Part shown: one piece after another, positions 7,529 to 16,481 of the stretch
Position numbering within the stretch: the first letter of the stretch is position 1
Layout: every line of letters starts with the position of its first letter
Assembly (NCBI RefSeq): GCF_014217835.1
Contig: NZ_CP055263.1
Location: 4,467,501-4,531,500, forward strand
Length of the DNA: 64,000 nucleotides
Reading direction: 5' to 3'
From: Metabacillus sp. KUDC1714
Lineage (GTDB): Bacteria; Bacillota; Bacilli; Bacillales; Bacillaceae
The notes under the pieces: model-generated
Database searches by the model: none
The model's input: the letters and a program-made list of their open reading frames with translations, nothing else
Told to the model about the DNA's origin: nothing
Made by a program: the position numbers and the translations under genes

Positions 7529-8675
7529 GAGAAAGCGAGTTTTGATAACAGGAGCTAGAGCACCCGTTACACTTCACTTATGCAGAGTGTTAGAAAATGG
7601 AGGAATGGATGTTTATACTGCCGATAGTGTCCCATATGCGCTTGCAAAAACCACTAATCGGATAAAAGAATTCTTTTTATACCCTTCTCCAAAATATGAA
7701 ACGAAAGAATTTATTAACTGCTTAATACAGATTATTAAAAAAAGACGAATAGATATACTAATGCCTACTTGTGAAGAGACCTTCTATGTTTCAATGTATA
7801 AAGAGCAATTATCAACTTATTGTGATGTAATAGTCGATGATCTTGAAAAAATGAGACTACTTCATCATAAAGAAAGGTTCATCCGATTTGTTGAGGAACT
7901 TGGGCTTAATACACCAAAAACAAAATTACTAGTATCACAAGTAAATCTACCAGTTCTTATGAAGGAATTTCATAGTGATCTAGTATTGAAAAAAGTCTAT
8001 TCTAGGTTTTCTGATTCGGTAATTTTTCTAAAAGAAGGAGAAGATTTACCGGTACAAGTATTTGAAGATTCACTTTGGATAGTGCAGGAGCGAATATATG
8101 GAAACCAATACTGTTCTTATGGATGCGCTAGAAATGGGAAATTACTAGCACATTCTGTATATAAATCCGAATTCACAGCTGGCTTAGGTGCAACACTCTC
8201 GTATCAATATACAGAAAAACCAGAAATTGAGCAATTTGTTAAATTAATCGTTGCGAAGCTATCATTTACAGGACAAATATCATTTGATTTTATCGTCACT
8301 CATGCTGGTGTAGCTATCCCAATAGAATGCAATCCACGGGCAACAAGTGGATTGCATTTATTTGGGAAAGAAATCGCCAATGTAATAAGCGGTGAACAGA
8401 AAGATCTCCTTTATCCTAAAAATGAAACAAAAGAAGCTATTAAGTTAGGTGTTCTTCTTTATGGCAGAAACAATTTTAAATCAATGAAGCAAGTAAAAAG
8501 ATGGTTTCAAATACTTGCAACATATAAAGATATTACATTTCGAAAAAATGATATAAAGCCTTTTTTCTATCAATTTGTGAGTATGTACTTTTTGTGGAGG
8601 GCAAGTCGTATTAATAAACTGACTATGCTAGAGCAGTCAACGTATGATATTAGCTGGGATGGTGAACATTCTTGA
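7518..8675 (+). CDS. ATP-grasp carboxylate-amine/thiol ligase-like protein
   Basis: A 385-residue ATP-grasp protein of the carbamoyl-phosphate-synthase-like type. The N-terminal Rossmann-like part starts VLITGARAPVTLHLCR; the central DLVLKKVYSRFSD strand carries the nucleotide-binding lysine region; QERIYGNQYCSYG and FDFIVTHAG followed by IPIECNPRATSGLHLF form the metal-binding end. Such enzymes activate a carboxylate as acyl phosphate and pass it to an amine, thiol or hydroxyl. I choose TTG 7518 because GGAGG at 7505-7509 lies exactly eight bases upstream; the frame therefore overlaps the ketosynthase end by 11 bp, a sign of translational coupling. The substrate is unknown. Confidence 0.75.
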   Translation: MNIKRKRVLITGARAPVTLHLCRVLENGGMDVYTADSVPYALAKTTNRIKEFFLYPSPKYETKEFINCLIQIIKKRRIDILMPTCEETFYVSMYKEQLSTYCDVIVDDLEKMRLLHHKERFIRFVEELGLNTPKTKLLVSQVNLPVLMKEFHSDLVLKKVYSRFSDSVIFLKEGEDLPVQVFEDSLWIVQERIYGNQYCSYGCARNGKLLAHSVYKSEFTAGLGATLSYQYTEKPEIEQFVKLIVAKLSFTGQISFDFIVTHAGVAIPIECNPRATSGLHLFGKEIANVISGEQKDLLYPKNETKEAIKLGVLLYGRNNFKSMKQVKRWFQILATYKDITFRKNDIKPFFYQFVSMYFLWRASRINKLTMLEQSTYDISWDGEHS

Positions 8676-9664
8676 ACATATTAGTAACCGGTGCAACAGG
8701 ATTTTTAGGTAAGAAATTAGCTTTTAGACTTGTTTCACTTGGATACAATGTTACTGGCATTGGACGAAATAAAGAGGTGGGGGAGACGTTAAAAAAGGTA
8801 GGGATTCGATTTGAAGAAGCGAACTTAGAGGACAGCGAGAGAATCATTGAACTTTGTAAAGATAAAGATTATGTATTTCATTGTGGTGCACTATCTTCTC
8901 CATGGGGAAAATATCAGGATTTTTATGCAGCAAATGTTCTAGGGACTAAAAACATCATTGAAGGCTGTAAGAAATGGTATGTGAAACGGCTCATACATGT
9001 ATCGACACCTAGCCTTTATTTTTACTATGACGAGCGTATAAATGTAAAAGAATCTGATCCATTACCTAAAAAGTTCGTTAACCATTATGCGAAAACGAAA
9101 TATATAGCAGAATTAGAGATTGATAAAGCGTTTCATGAAGGCCTGCCAACAATTACAATCCGTCCAAGAGCTATTTTTGGCCCGGGTGATAATGCAATTT
9201 TACCTAGGTTAATTAAAGTATGTGAAAAGGGCATGTTTCCAAAGATCGGAAAGGGCTATGTCGAAGTCGATATTACATATGTAGAAAATGTTGTTGATGC
9301 ATTATTGCTTTGTCTAACATCAAGGGAAGAAACACTAGGTAGAAAATATAATATTACAAATGGTGTACGAGTAAATCTATATGAAATGCTTGAAGAAGTG
9401 ATGGGTCAACTAGGTAAGACTGTATCTTATAAGGAACTTTCTTATAATAAGGCTTTTTTTATAGCTAGGACACTTGAATACATATCAACCATTTTCTTAG
9501 GTGGAAAAGAACCATTACTAACTCGGTATACTGTTAGTGTTCTTTCGAAATCACAAACATTATCACTGGAAAAGGCTCAACAAGAATTGGGCTATATTCC
9601 TGCTGTTTCAATAGAACAGGGGACAAAGGAGTTCGTAGCATGGTGGAAAAAACATGAAAATTAG
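8672..9664 (+). CDS. NAD(P)-dependent epimerase/3-beta-HSD-type reductase, OleD-like
   Basis: A 330-residue extended short-chain dehydrogenase. The dinucleotide motif TGATGFLG is at 6-13, the catalytic S111/S114 in VSTPSLYF, and Y139-K143 in NHYAKTK. The segment FHCGALSSPWGKYQDFYAAN followed by VLGTKNIIEGC closely recalls OleD, which reduces the beta-keto acid made by OleA to a beta-hydroxy acid. Pairing with a FabH/OleA-like enzyme supports beta-keto reduction here. The TTG start overlaps the upstream stop (TTGA at 8672-8675). OleB and OleC, needed for olefin formation, are absent, so the end product must differ. The family is secure; the substrate is inferred. Confidence 0.8.
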   Translation: MNILVTGATGFLGKKLAFRLVSLGYNVTGIGRNKEVGETLKKVGIRFEEANLEDSERIIELCKDKDYVFHCGALSSPWGKYQDFYAANVLGTKNIIEGCKKWYVKRLIHVSTPSLYFYYDERINVKESDPLPKKFVNHYAKTKYIAELEIDKAFHEGLPTITIRPRAIFGPGDNAILPRLIKVCEKGMFPKIGKGYVEVDITYVENVVDALLLCLTSREETLGRKYNITNGVRVNLYEMLEEVMGQLGKTVSYKELSYNKAFFIARTLEYISTIFLGGKEPLLTRYTVSVLSKSQTLSLEKAQQELGYIPAVSIEQGTKEFVAWWKKHEN

Positions 9665-10502
9665 TACGTTAAAGCTTTACGAATGCGGTTATTGTACACA
9701 CCCGGAAAAGATAGTTTTACCAAATGAAACACTAAAGTCAATAGAGTTCCCTGCAACGGTTGCTTTAATAAAGCATCCAATAAAGGGGTATATCCTTTTC
9801 GATACGGGCTATACAACACATTTTAGCGAAGCAACTAAAAAATTCCCCTATTCACTATATGCAAAGTTAACACCGGTTTTCTTTACAGAAGAAAAGTCGA
9901 TAAAGAAACAATTGGAAAAAGACGGGATTAAGGCTGAGGAAATAAATACGATCATCCTTTCTCATTTTCATGGCGACCATACTGGTGGGTTGAAGGATTT
10001 CCCAGATGCGAAAATTTTAACATTTAGAAAAGGCTATGAACCTATTAAATCAATGAGTAAATTGCACGCTTTAACAAAAGGATGTTTACTAGATTTGATT
10101 CCAGAAGACATTGATACGCGTATTTCTTTCATTGATCAAGCTGAAATTAAGCTAGACATTGGCTATGGGGAATTTACTACTGGATTTGATGTGTTCGGAG
10201 ATAATTCGATAATAGCAGTAGATTTAACAGGACATGCGATTGGACAATTTGGTATTTTTGTGAATCTTCAGAGTGGAAAAAGGGTTTTACTATGTGCTGA
10301 TGCGGTATGGTTAAGCCAAGCCTATGAAAAACTCATTTTCCCTCATAAAGTTGCAAATTTATTAATTGAAGATATCAAAGCGTATAAGAAAAATGTAATA
10401 AAACTTCATCAATTATCAAGAACAAATTCTGAAATAGATATTTTACCAACACATTGTCAAAAAACGTGGGAGCTTGTGAAAAAGGGGTTTGTTTATGAAT
10501 AA
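9654..10502 (+). CDS. Metallo-beta-lactamase-fold hydrolase
   Basis: This 282-residue protein has the zinc motif HFHGDH at residues 104-109, further ligand candidates in DLTGHAIG and CADAVW, and a C-terminal PTHCQ histidine. Its length and the early FDTGYTTHF strand resemble the lactonase-like branch (AHL lactonases and relatives). Possible roles in this operon are hydrolysis of a thioester, lactone or acyl intermediate; it could replace the alpha/beta-hydrolase OleB in function. It overlaps the reductase gene by 11 bp and the next gene by 8 bp. No signal peptide, so cytoplasmic. Confidence 0.8.
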   Translation: MKISTLKLYECGYCTHPEKIVLPNETLKSIEFPATVALIKHPIKGYILFDTGYTTHFSEATKKFPYSLYAKLTPVFFTEEKSIKKQLEKDGIKAEEINTIILSHFHGDHTGGLKDFPDAKILTFRKGYEPIKSMSKLHALTKGCLLDLIPEDIDTRISFIDQAEIKLDIGYGEFTTGFDVFGDNSIIAVDLTGHAIGQFGIFVNLQSGKRVLLCADAVWLSQAYEKLIFPHKVANLLIEDIKAYKKNVIKLHQLSRTNSEIDILPTHCQKTWELVKKGFVYE

Positions 10503-11838
10503 GCTTAATTTAGTGAAACAATATGTGTTAACCAAATACGGTAGAAGATTTTCATCCAAGGAGGAATTGCAACGCTTTCAGCAACAGAAAATTAAAAAGC
10601 AATTATCATTTGTGTTAAGGCATTCGGCTTTTTACCGAGAATTCTATGAAGATTTTCAAAATGAATTACAAGAAAATCATTGGGAATCGCTACCGATTAT
10701 TGATAAATCAATTATGATGAACCATTTCGATGACTTTAATACCGTTGGAATCAAAATGAAAAGAGCTCTTGAAATAGCGTTTGAAGCAGAGAGAACGAGA
10801 GATTTCACAGCGAAAATAGCTGATATTTCAATAGGCCTATCGTCAGGTACAAGCGGAAACCGAGGAGTATTTTTAGTGAGTGATAAAGAAGCTGAAATGT
10901 GGGCTGGAGCTGTTTTAGCAAAATTATTACCAGGAAGCCTAATTGAGAAGCAGAAAATTGCTTTTTTCCTTAGGGCAAACAATAATTTGTATAGCACAAC
11001 CGAAAATGGTCGAATAACCTTCCAGTTCTTTGACCTTTTGGATGATTTTTCAACACATATTCACCGTTTAAATGAATTAAAGCCGACCATCATAATAGCA
11101 CCTCCGTCAATGTTAAGAAAACTAGCAGAATGGCAGATTGAAGATAAAATACTGATACGACCAATAAAAATCGTCTCAGTTGCTGAAGTGTTAGAGGACC
11201 TTGATAAAAGGTTTATTGAAAAAGTCTTTCAGCAAACACTTCACCAAGTTTATCAATGTACAGAAGGATTTTTAGCAGCTACATGCTCACATGGAACGCT
11301 TCATATGAATGAAGATTTAGTAGCTGTTCAAAAGGAATATTTAGACGAAGAAAAAGGAATTTTTGTGCCAATCTTAACTGATTTTACAAGAACAACCCAG
11401 CCAATTATTCGTTATAGACTAAATGACATCCTTATCGAACGGAAAGCTCCTTGTCCCTGTGGATCACACTTTTTAGCATTAGAACGCATTGATGGACGTT
11501 GTGATGATTTATTTTATGGTTTCAAAAAAGTTGGAGGAGATGTAGGTGTTCTGTTTCCTGATTTTATTCGAAGAGCTATTATGCTAGCATCAGATCATAT
11601 TCTTGAATACAAGGTAACTCAAAAGGATCTGAAAACTATTGAAGTAAAACTAAAGGTAAATGCAAGTTCAGAAACAGTGAAAGAAGCAGTCATATCAGAG
11701 ATAACAAAGCTATGGAATCAAAATCGATTAGTCGTACCAGATATCCACTTTCTACCTTACGATTTAATTCCATCAGATAAAAAAAGGAAGCGAATCGAAA
11801 ACGCGATGAGAGGACACTTCGATGGTAAAATTGTATGA
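10495..11838 (+). CDS. F390-synthetase-related adenylate-forming enzyme
   Basis: A 447-residue member of the PaaK/CapK/F390-synthetase branch of adenylating enzymes. The P-loop-like SSGTSGNRG is at 116-124; YQCTEGF and TRTTQPIIRYRLNDI are the downstream adenylation motifs, and CPCGSHF is a short cysteine pair typical of this branch. It should activate a carboxylic acid with ATP, giving an acyl-AMP for transfer. I choose ATG 10495 because AAGGGG lies seven bases upstream; the TTG six bases earlier is poorer. It overlaps both neighbours by a few bases. In this operon it may load the acid made by the ketosynthase/reductase pair onto an acceptor; that is inference. Confidence 0.78.
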   Translation: MNKLNLVKQYVLTKYGRRFSSKEELQRFQQQKIKKQLSFVLRHSAFYREFYEDFQNELQENHWESLPIIDKSIMMNHFDDFNTVGIKMKRALEIAFEAERTRDFTAKIADISIGLSSGTSGNRGVFLVSDKEAEMWAGAVLAKLLPGSLIEKQKIAFFLRANNNLYSTTENGRITFQFFDLLDDFSTHIHRLNELKPTIIIAPPSMLRKLAEWQIEDKILIRPIKIVSVAEVLEDLDKRFIEKVFQQTLHQVYQCTEGFLAATCSHGTLHMNEDLVAVQKEYLDEEKGIFVPILTDFTRTTQPIIRYRLNDILIERKAPCPCGSHFLALERIDGRCDDLFYGFKKVGGDVGVLFPDFIRRAIMLASDHILEYKVTQKDLKTIEVKLKVNASSETVKEAVISEITKLWNQNRLVVPDIHFLPYDLIPSDKKRKRIENAMRGHFDGKIV

Positions 11839-12952
11839 TGCAAAAAACATCGATTCCATTGAGTGGTCAACAAAAAAAGATGGTCATTTGATAAGGAATT
11901 ATTTTGAGATATTAATGAAGGATGGTATAAACAAATATATAGAGAATATTGAAACTGAAATATATTTACTGGAGATTGATGATATTATCCTACCAATTTC
12001 ACTAAATCAAAAAGAATTCACTAATTCGTATGTCGTTTCTCCTTATACTCATTATATTAGCTATGCAAAGGAAGAGTTATGGGAACTAGGAAATAAACGC
12101 TTAGAGGCTTTTCTTTCGTATATTATTGAAGGCATTGGATTTTTCCTTCGTAAAAGCAATATAAATAAAGTTGTTGTTGTAAATAATTGGCTTTTGTCTA
12201 CAAATCTGTATCCTAGTTTAACAAGTGATCAGATTAAAAAAATGACAGAGTTTCTTACCAATCATTTTCCACAGCATACGATCCTCATGCGTTCGATAAA
12301 TGAAACTCTTCATAACCAAATGATTAGTAGTTTTAATAGTGAAGGCTACAAACGAATCATGTCCCGCTCGATTTATCTATTTGATCCCAGTATACCACTG
12401 ACAAAAAAACAACGAAAAGCACTTAATCAAGATAAAAAGCTTTTGGAGAAATTTAATTATCAAATAAGAGATATACAATCAGGCGATTTTCAGAAAGTTG
12501 AGGAATTATACAACCAGTTATATATTGATAAATACTCCATTAACAACCCTCAATTTACAGAACACTTTTTTAAAAATGCTGCGATACATAATACAATACA
12601 ATTTAAACTTGTATTGAAAGAGGCAAAAGTAATTGGTGTGATTGGTTATTTTGTGAGAGGTGGGGTTTTAACAACACCAATATTAGGGTATGAAATTAAG
12701 AGGGAAAAAGAGGCAGGGCTTTATCGAGTATTGTCTATGCTTATTACGAAGGAAATAATCGATAAAAACTATATGGGACATCGAAGTGCAGGAGCAGGTT
12801 CATTTAAGAGGAAACGAGGATCAGTGCAAGAGATAGAATATACATACTATTACAATAAGCATTTATCATTTAAATCAATGCTTGCTTGGAATAGTCTAAA
12901 AATGATAATGGATAATGTTATTGAGCCACTTGCTAGGAAAATGAGATTCTAA
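11822..12952 (+). CDS. GNAT/FemAB-like acyltransferase
   Basis: A 376-residue protein, last of the operon, overlapping the adenylating-enzyme gene by 17 bp. Residues from about 200 onward resemble a GNAT fold (FQKVEELYNQLYIDKYS; VLKEAKVIGVIGYFVRGG; then the acceptor segment ending in RSAGAGSFKRKRG), while the N-terminal 190 residues have little recognisable sequence. The two-lobed size recalls FemAB-like transferases. GNAT enzymes pass an acyl group from a CoA or carrier thioester to an amine or hydroxyl, which would suit a final acyl transfer step. No membrane segment is visible. Confidence in a transferase role is moderate. Confidence 0.6.
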   Translation: MVKLYDAKNIDSIEWSTKKDGHLIRNYFEILMKDGINKYIENIETEIYLLEIDDIILPISLNQKEFTNSYVVSPYTHYISYAKEELWELGNKRLEAFLSYIIEGIGFFLRKSNINKVVVVNNWLLSTNLYPSLTSDQIKKMTEFLTNHFPQHTILMRSINETLHNQMISSFNSEGYKRIMSRSIYLFDPSIPLTKKQRKALNQDKKLLEKFNYQIRDIQSGDFQKVEELYNQLYIDKYSINNPQFTEHFFKNAAIHNTIQFKLVLKEAKVIGVIGYFVRGGVLTTPILGYEIKREKEAGLYRVLSMLITKEIIDKNYMGHRSAGAGSFKRKRGSVQEIEYTYYYNKHLSFKSMLAWNSLKMIMDNVIEPLARKMRF

Positions 12953-13060
12953 GCTGTTGCAAGAATAAATAATCAAAGTGTTTTGTATAAGGGTATTTTA
13001 TTTTATTTCATAGTGTATAATTATATATTGAGATTATATATTATGATAATGATCTAATTA

Positions 13061-13094
13061 AAAGCAGCATCCATTTTAATGTTGCTTTTTTCTC
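13061..13094 (+). terminator. Terminator of the six-gene operon
   Basis: AAGCAGCAT (13062-13070) pairs with ATGTTGCTT (13079-13087, one G-T pair) followed by a T-tract. It lies 110 bases after the transferase stop, consistent with the operon ending here. Confidence 0.75.
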
Positions 13095-13141
13095 GTGTTT
13101 TTATATGAAATTGTTATATTTTCGGCTGGAGGATACTAGAA

Positions 13142-14302
13142 TTGCTAAAAGATTTATTTGTTCATTTGTGTATAATGATCGCTTTTTTGTTCGTTGGTGG
13201 CTCTATTTTTAAAAATAATCCGTATGAGATTAGTCTGATAAATAAAATGATATTTGGTGTTTTTACTGGAATTCTAGGCTCTCTATTAATGATTTTTAGC
13301 ATCCAGGTAGAGTCGGAAACGATTATTGATTTACGTCATATTGTAATGATTGTTTCTGCTATCTTTGGTGGATTCGTATCAAGTATCATCACGTCAACTC
13401 TTATTGCTATAAGTAGGTTATTATTTTTAGATATTAATACTGAGGTAATAATCGTGTCGATTGCAATTATTTTTGTCGGAGCAATAATTGGCTTCATTAG
13501 TAGCCTAAAGATCTCTAAAAGTAAACAGTGGATTTTTATGGTTGTTATTAGCACATTTATCTTTTCAATCATCTTATATTTCCGCATCAGACATTTAGAC
13601 TATTTCAATATTATTCTCTTTAATTATTGGGGTTTGTCCATTTTTGGTGGAATTATTACCTACATTCTTGTTAACTATATAAGCCGATCAAATTATTTGA
13701 ATTATGAATACAAAAAACAAGCTACTGTTGACTTCTTAACAGGCTTAAAAAATACTCGTCAATTTGATTTAATCTTATCTAATTTGATGGCAGATGCAAA
13801 AATTCAACGTAAAAACATAGGGCTACTTTATATAGATATTGATTATTTTAAACAAATAAATGATAGCTACGGACATCAAGCAGGTGATTCTATCTTACAT
13901 GAAGTAGGATCAATTTTAATAGCTTCGATACGTGAACATGATAATGTATTTCGAAATGGAGGAGAGGAATTTTCAGTAATACTTCTCGATATGAATCTTG
14001 AAAAGTCGATAGAAATAGCAGAAAATATCCGCACCAAAATTGAAAAGCATCCATTCCTTTTACCTAATAACTTGACAATACACATTACTTTTTCTATAGG
14101 TGTCACTACTAGTCAAGCGGTTGGGGATACTCCACAAAATATAGTGAAACGTGCGGATGATGCATTATATAGTGCCAAATCAAAAGGAAGAAATCAAGTT
14201 TGTTGGAGTCTAGCTAAAGAAGAACGAGATCATCCGAACCGATATAATCTTTCTGCTAAGGATCGCTATAAAAAGCATAAAAAATTCATAACCACTCGAT
14301 GA
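13142..14302 (+). CDS. Membrane diguanylate cyclase (GGDEF)
   Basis: A 386-residue protein with five or six membrane segments in residues 1-180, resembling the 5TM sensor module of the LytS/YhcK type, followed by a complete GGDEF domain. The active-site motif is GGEEF at 273-277, and the product-inhibition site RxxD is R264-D267, exactly five residues upstream. It should make cyclic di-GMP from two GTP at the membrane and be feedback inhibited. The TTG start is supported by GGAGG nine bases upstream. It is monocistronic, with terminators on both sides. Confidence 0.88.
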   Translation: MLKDLFVHLCIMIAFLFVGGSIFKNNPYEISLINKMIFGVFTGILGSLLMIFSIQVESETIIDLRHIVMIVSAIFGGFVSSIITSTLIAISRLLFLDINTEVIIVSIAIIFVGAIIGFISSLKISKSKQWIFMVVISTFIFSIILYFRIRHLDYFNIILFNYWGLSIFGGIITYILVNYISRSNYLNYEYKKQATVDFLTGLKNTRQFDLILSNLMADAKIQRKNIGLLYIDIDYFKQINDSYGHQAGDSILHEVGSILIASIREHDNVFRNGGEEFSVILLDMNLEKSIEIAENIRTKIEKHPFLLPNNLTIHITFSIGVTTSQAVGDTPQNIVKRADDALYSAKSKGRNQVCWSLAKEERDHPNRYNLSAKDRYKKHKKFITTR

Positions 14303-14307
14303 TTAAT

Positions 14308-14340
14308 CTTTTAGTAAAACTATACTAAAGGCTTTTTTTT
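14308..14340 (+). terminator. Terminator after the diguanylate cyclase gene
   Basis: CTTTTAGT (14308-14315) pairs with ACTAAAGG (14324-14331, one wobble) and is followed by eight T residues. Confidence 0.75.
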
Positions 14341-14647
14341 GAAATAATCAGTTGATTTATCCGAGGTAATCATTTGACGCCTTTTGGAATACAGATAAAT
14401 CTAGCGACAATGATGTTAAAGAGTCAACAAAAATAATTAGAATTAACTTTGTGGTTATTTTTCCAAACTAGATTCATTTAATAGCGTTTTTATTTATAGT
14501 AAAATAATCCAATTAAGAATAACTAAGTTTTACAGGGTATTATTAAAGTTAAATGACTAAACTTAAGGTTTATATTACCATCCCTATTCCTCATTCTTTT
14601 TTGTTACTATTTTAAAAGACTATAGGAATGTGAAAGGGATGTAGAAC
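14341..14647. other. AT-rich intergenic region, no gene seen
   Basis: About 300 bases without a credible frame or ribosome binding site until the one in front of 14648. No strong hairpin or repeat was found; it presumably holds the promoter of the GH18 gene. Confidence 0.5.
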
Positions 14648-15823
14648 ATGAAAAAAAGCTACTTACTACTTGCACTAGTATCCATCCTAATTTTCACAGG
14701 TGGATTCTTTTCAGGAATGTTATATTCTAGTAATAGTACAGATCAAGCGAAGAAAAATACACAAATGGCCCCTAAATCCGCAAAAAAATTAAAACAAAAA
14801 CAAATACCTAAAATAGAACAAAAAAGTTCTAAGGTATTAATTGGATATGTTCAAGATTTTCGGGATCCTAATACAATTAATTATTCTAAATTAACACATA
14901 CTATTTTCTCCTTTGCTCATCCTACAAAAGATGGAAGTCTTTTAATGAATGGCGATAGCGCTTTGTCAAATTTGCGCACAATGGTTCAACAAGCACATAA
15001 ACGGGATACAAAGGTAATGCTTGCAGTTGGTGGCTGGTACCATATTAATGGAGGAGAGTCATACGAGTATTTTAGAGCAGCGATCTCCAATCCCGCATCC
15101 CGTACTAAGCTAATCAATGAACTTGTTGGAATTACTGAGCGAGAAAATTTAGATGGTATTGACATTGATTTTGAACATCCTCGCTCTAAAGAGGATGCAA
15201 AAAATCTTGCTACTTTTATGAAAACGTTAAGTGATAATCTTCATCCTAAAAATAAGGAGTTATCAATCGCTGTTTATTCTAAGATTCATAGTGTGACAGG
15301 AACAGAAATTGCTTCTGTTATCTACGAACCAACAATGTTTAACTATGTTGATCATGTCAATATTATGGCATATGATGGTCAATGGGATGGTGAGTATGAT
15401 GCAGCTAACTTATCTCCATATCCTTTTGTAGAAAATATCGTTAGCTACTGGACAACTCTTTTTGATAAACAAGGTATTAATAAAGAAAAACTTGTATTAG
15501 GTGTTCCGTTTTATGCGCAGCCTGAAGACGTGTCAATTAAACAGGTTTCATATGAAGCAATTATTAATAGCAATCCCACAAATGCAAAGCGTGATACCGT
15601 TAAGATGAACGGTACGACCTATCATTACAATGGGGTGGAAACCATTCAAAAGAAAACAAATCTTGCATTAGACAACGGCTTTGGCGGAATGATGTTGTGG
15701 GAACTAGGACATGATGCAAAAGGGTCACATAGTTTGACAAATGTTATCTCACAGGTACTTGATAAGGAAAATGCAGAACAAAAACAAGTAACCATTTATT
15801 CAAAAGATGAGGAAAGTAAATGA
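14648..15823 (+). CDS. Secreted or membrane-anchored GH18 hydrolase
   Basis: A 391-residue protein with an N-terminal hydrophobic segment (5-26) that acts as signal peptide or anchor, then a lysine-rich linker to about 62, then a GH18 TIM barrel. The catalytic DxxDxDxE motif is LDGIDIDFE with D169, D172, D174 and E176 as acid. VMLAVGGWY is the upstream conserved strand and MMLWELGHD the C-terminal strand. GH18 enzymes split beta-1,4 bonds next to N-acetylglucosamine, in chitin or peptidoglycan; there is no LysM or chitin-binding module. It stands alone with its own terminator. A cell-wall or spore-wall role is as likely as chitin use. Confidence 0.85.
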   Translation: MKKSYLLLALVSILIFTGGFFSGMLYSSNSTDQAKKNTQMAPKSAKKLKQKQIPKIEQKSSKVLIGYVQDFRDPNTINYSKLTHTIFSFAHPTKDGSLLMNGDSALSNLRTMVQQAHKRDTKVMLAVGGWYHINGGESYEYFRAAISNPASRTKLINELVGITERENLDGIDIDFEHPRSKEDAKNLATFMKTLSDNLHPKNKELSIAVYSKIHSVTGTEIASVIYEPTMFNYVDHVNIMAYDGQWDGEYDAANLSPYPFVENIVSYWTTLFDKQGINKEKLVLGVPFYAQPEDVSIKQVSYEAIINSNPTNAKRDTVKMNGTTYHYNGVETIQKKTNLALDNGFGGMMLWELGHDAKGSHSLTNVISQVLDKENAEQKQVTIYSKDEESK

Positions 15824-15827
15824 ACGA

Positions 15828-15857
15828 AAAACTGTTGGGGATCTCAACAGTTTTTTT
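15828..15857 (+). terminator. Terminator after the GH18 gene
   Basis: AACTGTTG (15830-15837) pairs with CAACAGTT (15845-15852), followed by a T-run. Confidence 0.85.
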
Positions 15858-16151
15858 GTTCCGTATATTGTTATGTAGAATTACTATGTCTGTAGTGTTT
15901 ATACAAATTCACAACTAATTGTCATAAAATAGACATAAGTTAAAACCCTTTTTCGACATGTAGTTATAATGACCTTATCATATACTAGGCTTGTTCTTAA
16001 TTATGTAATAAAAGGTGACATTGGATTGTTGGACTATAAGAGTATGTTTTTGTTCTTCTTAATTTGGGTAATTTTAAAAAGAGAGATCATTTTACAGGGA
16101 GAATCCTTACTATTCAATGTGACTTAAATAAAAGTGAAAGGAGAAGGTATC
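15858..16151. other. Intergenic region before small protein gene
   Basis: Nothing convincing is seen apart from the ribosome binding site AAAGGAG (16137-16143) that serves the small frame at 16152. Longer frames crossing this region lack start signals. Confidence 0.4.
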
Positions 16152-16322
16152 TTGTCAAATTTGACTATAAAACATTACTTTTTAGAAGTAACCGAGAGAA
16201 TCAAAATCGAAGAGGTATTGTTTCAGCACTTATCAGAAAATGTAGATGAAGTATTATGTTTAGATGACCATACACTTTTGGAATTATACAACAGTAGAAT
16301 AGTTGAAAAATCAATTTCCTAA
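16152..16322 (+). CDS. Small protein, 56 aa, unknown
   Basis: The frame starts at TTG 16152 nine bases after AAAGGAGAAG and ends just before a strong terminator. The product is acidic with a helical, leucine-rich second half (sequence includes VLFQHLSENVDEVL and HTLLELYNSR). I do not recognise a family. Its own ribosome binding site and terminator argue for a real gene; a GTG at 16134 in frame is possible but worse placed. Confidence 0.55.
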   Translation: MSNLTIKHYFLEVTERIKIEEVLFQHLSENVDEVLCLDDHTLLELYNSRIVEKSIS

Positions 16323-16344
16323 TGAAAAAAATTAAAATACATAT

Positions 16345-16386
16345 ACAAGCTGTTGTTGTTTTTTTAACAGCTTGTTTTTTTTTGCA
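16345..16386 (+). terminator. Strong intrinsic terminator
   Basis: ACAAGCTGTT (16345-16354) pairs perfectly with AACAGCTTGT (16366-16375), followed by nine T residues; it closes the 56-residue protein gene. Confidence 0.85.
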
Positions 16387-16481
16387 GGATTTCTCACCTT
16401 TGTTAAGAACTATTATAGTAAAGTTGTATTGAACTATAAACAATTTAAATAGAGTAATGCAACTTATAAAGGAGGATAAAA

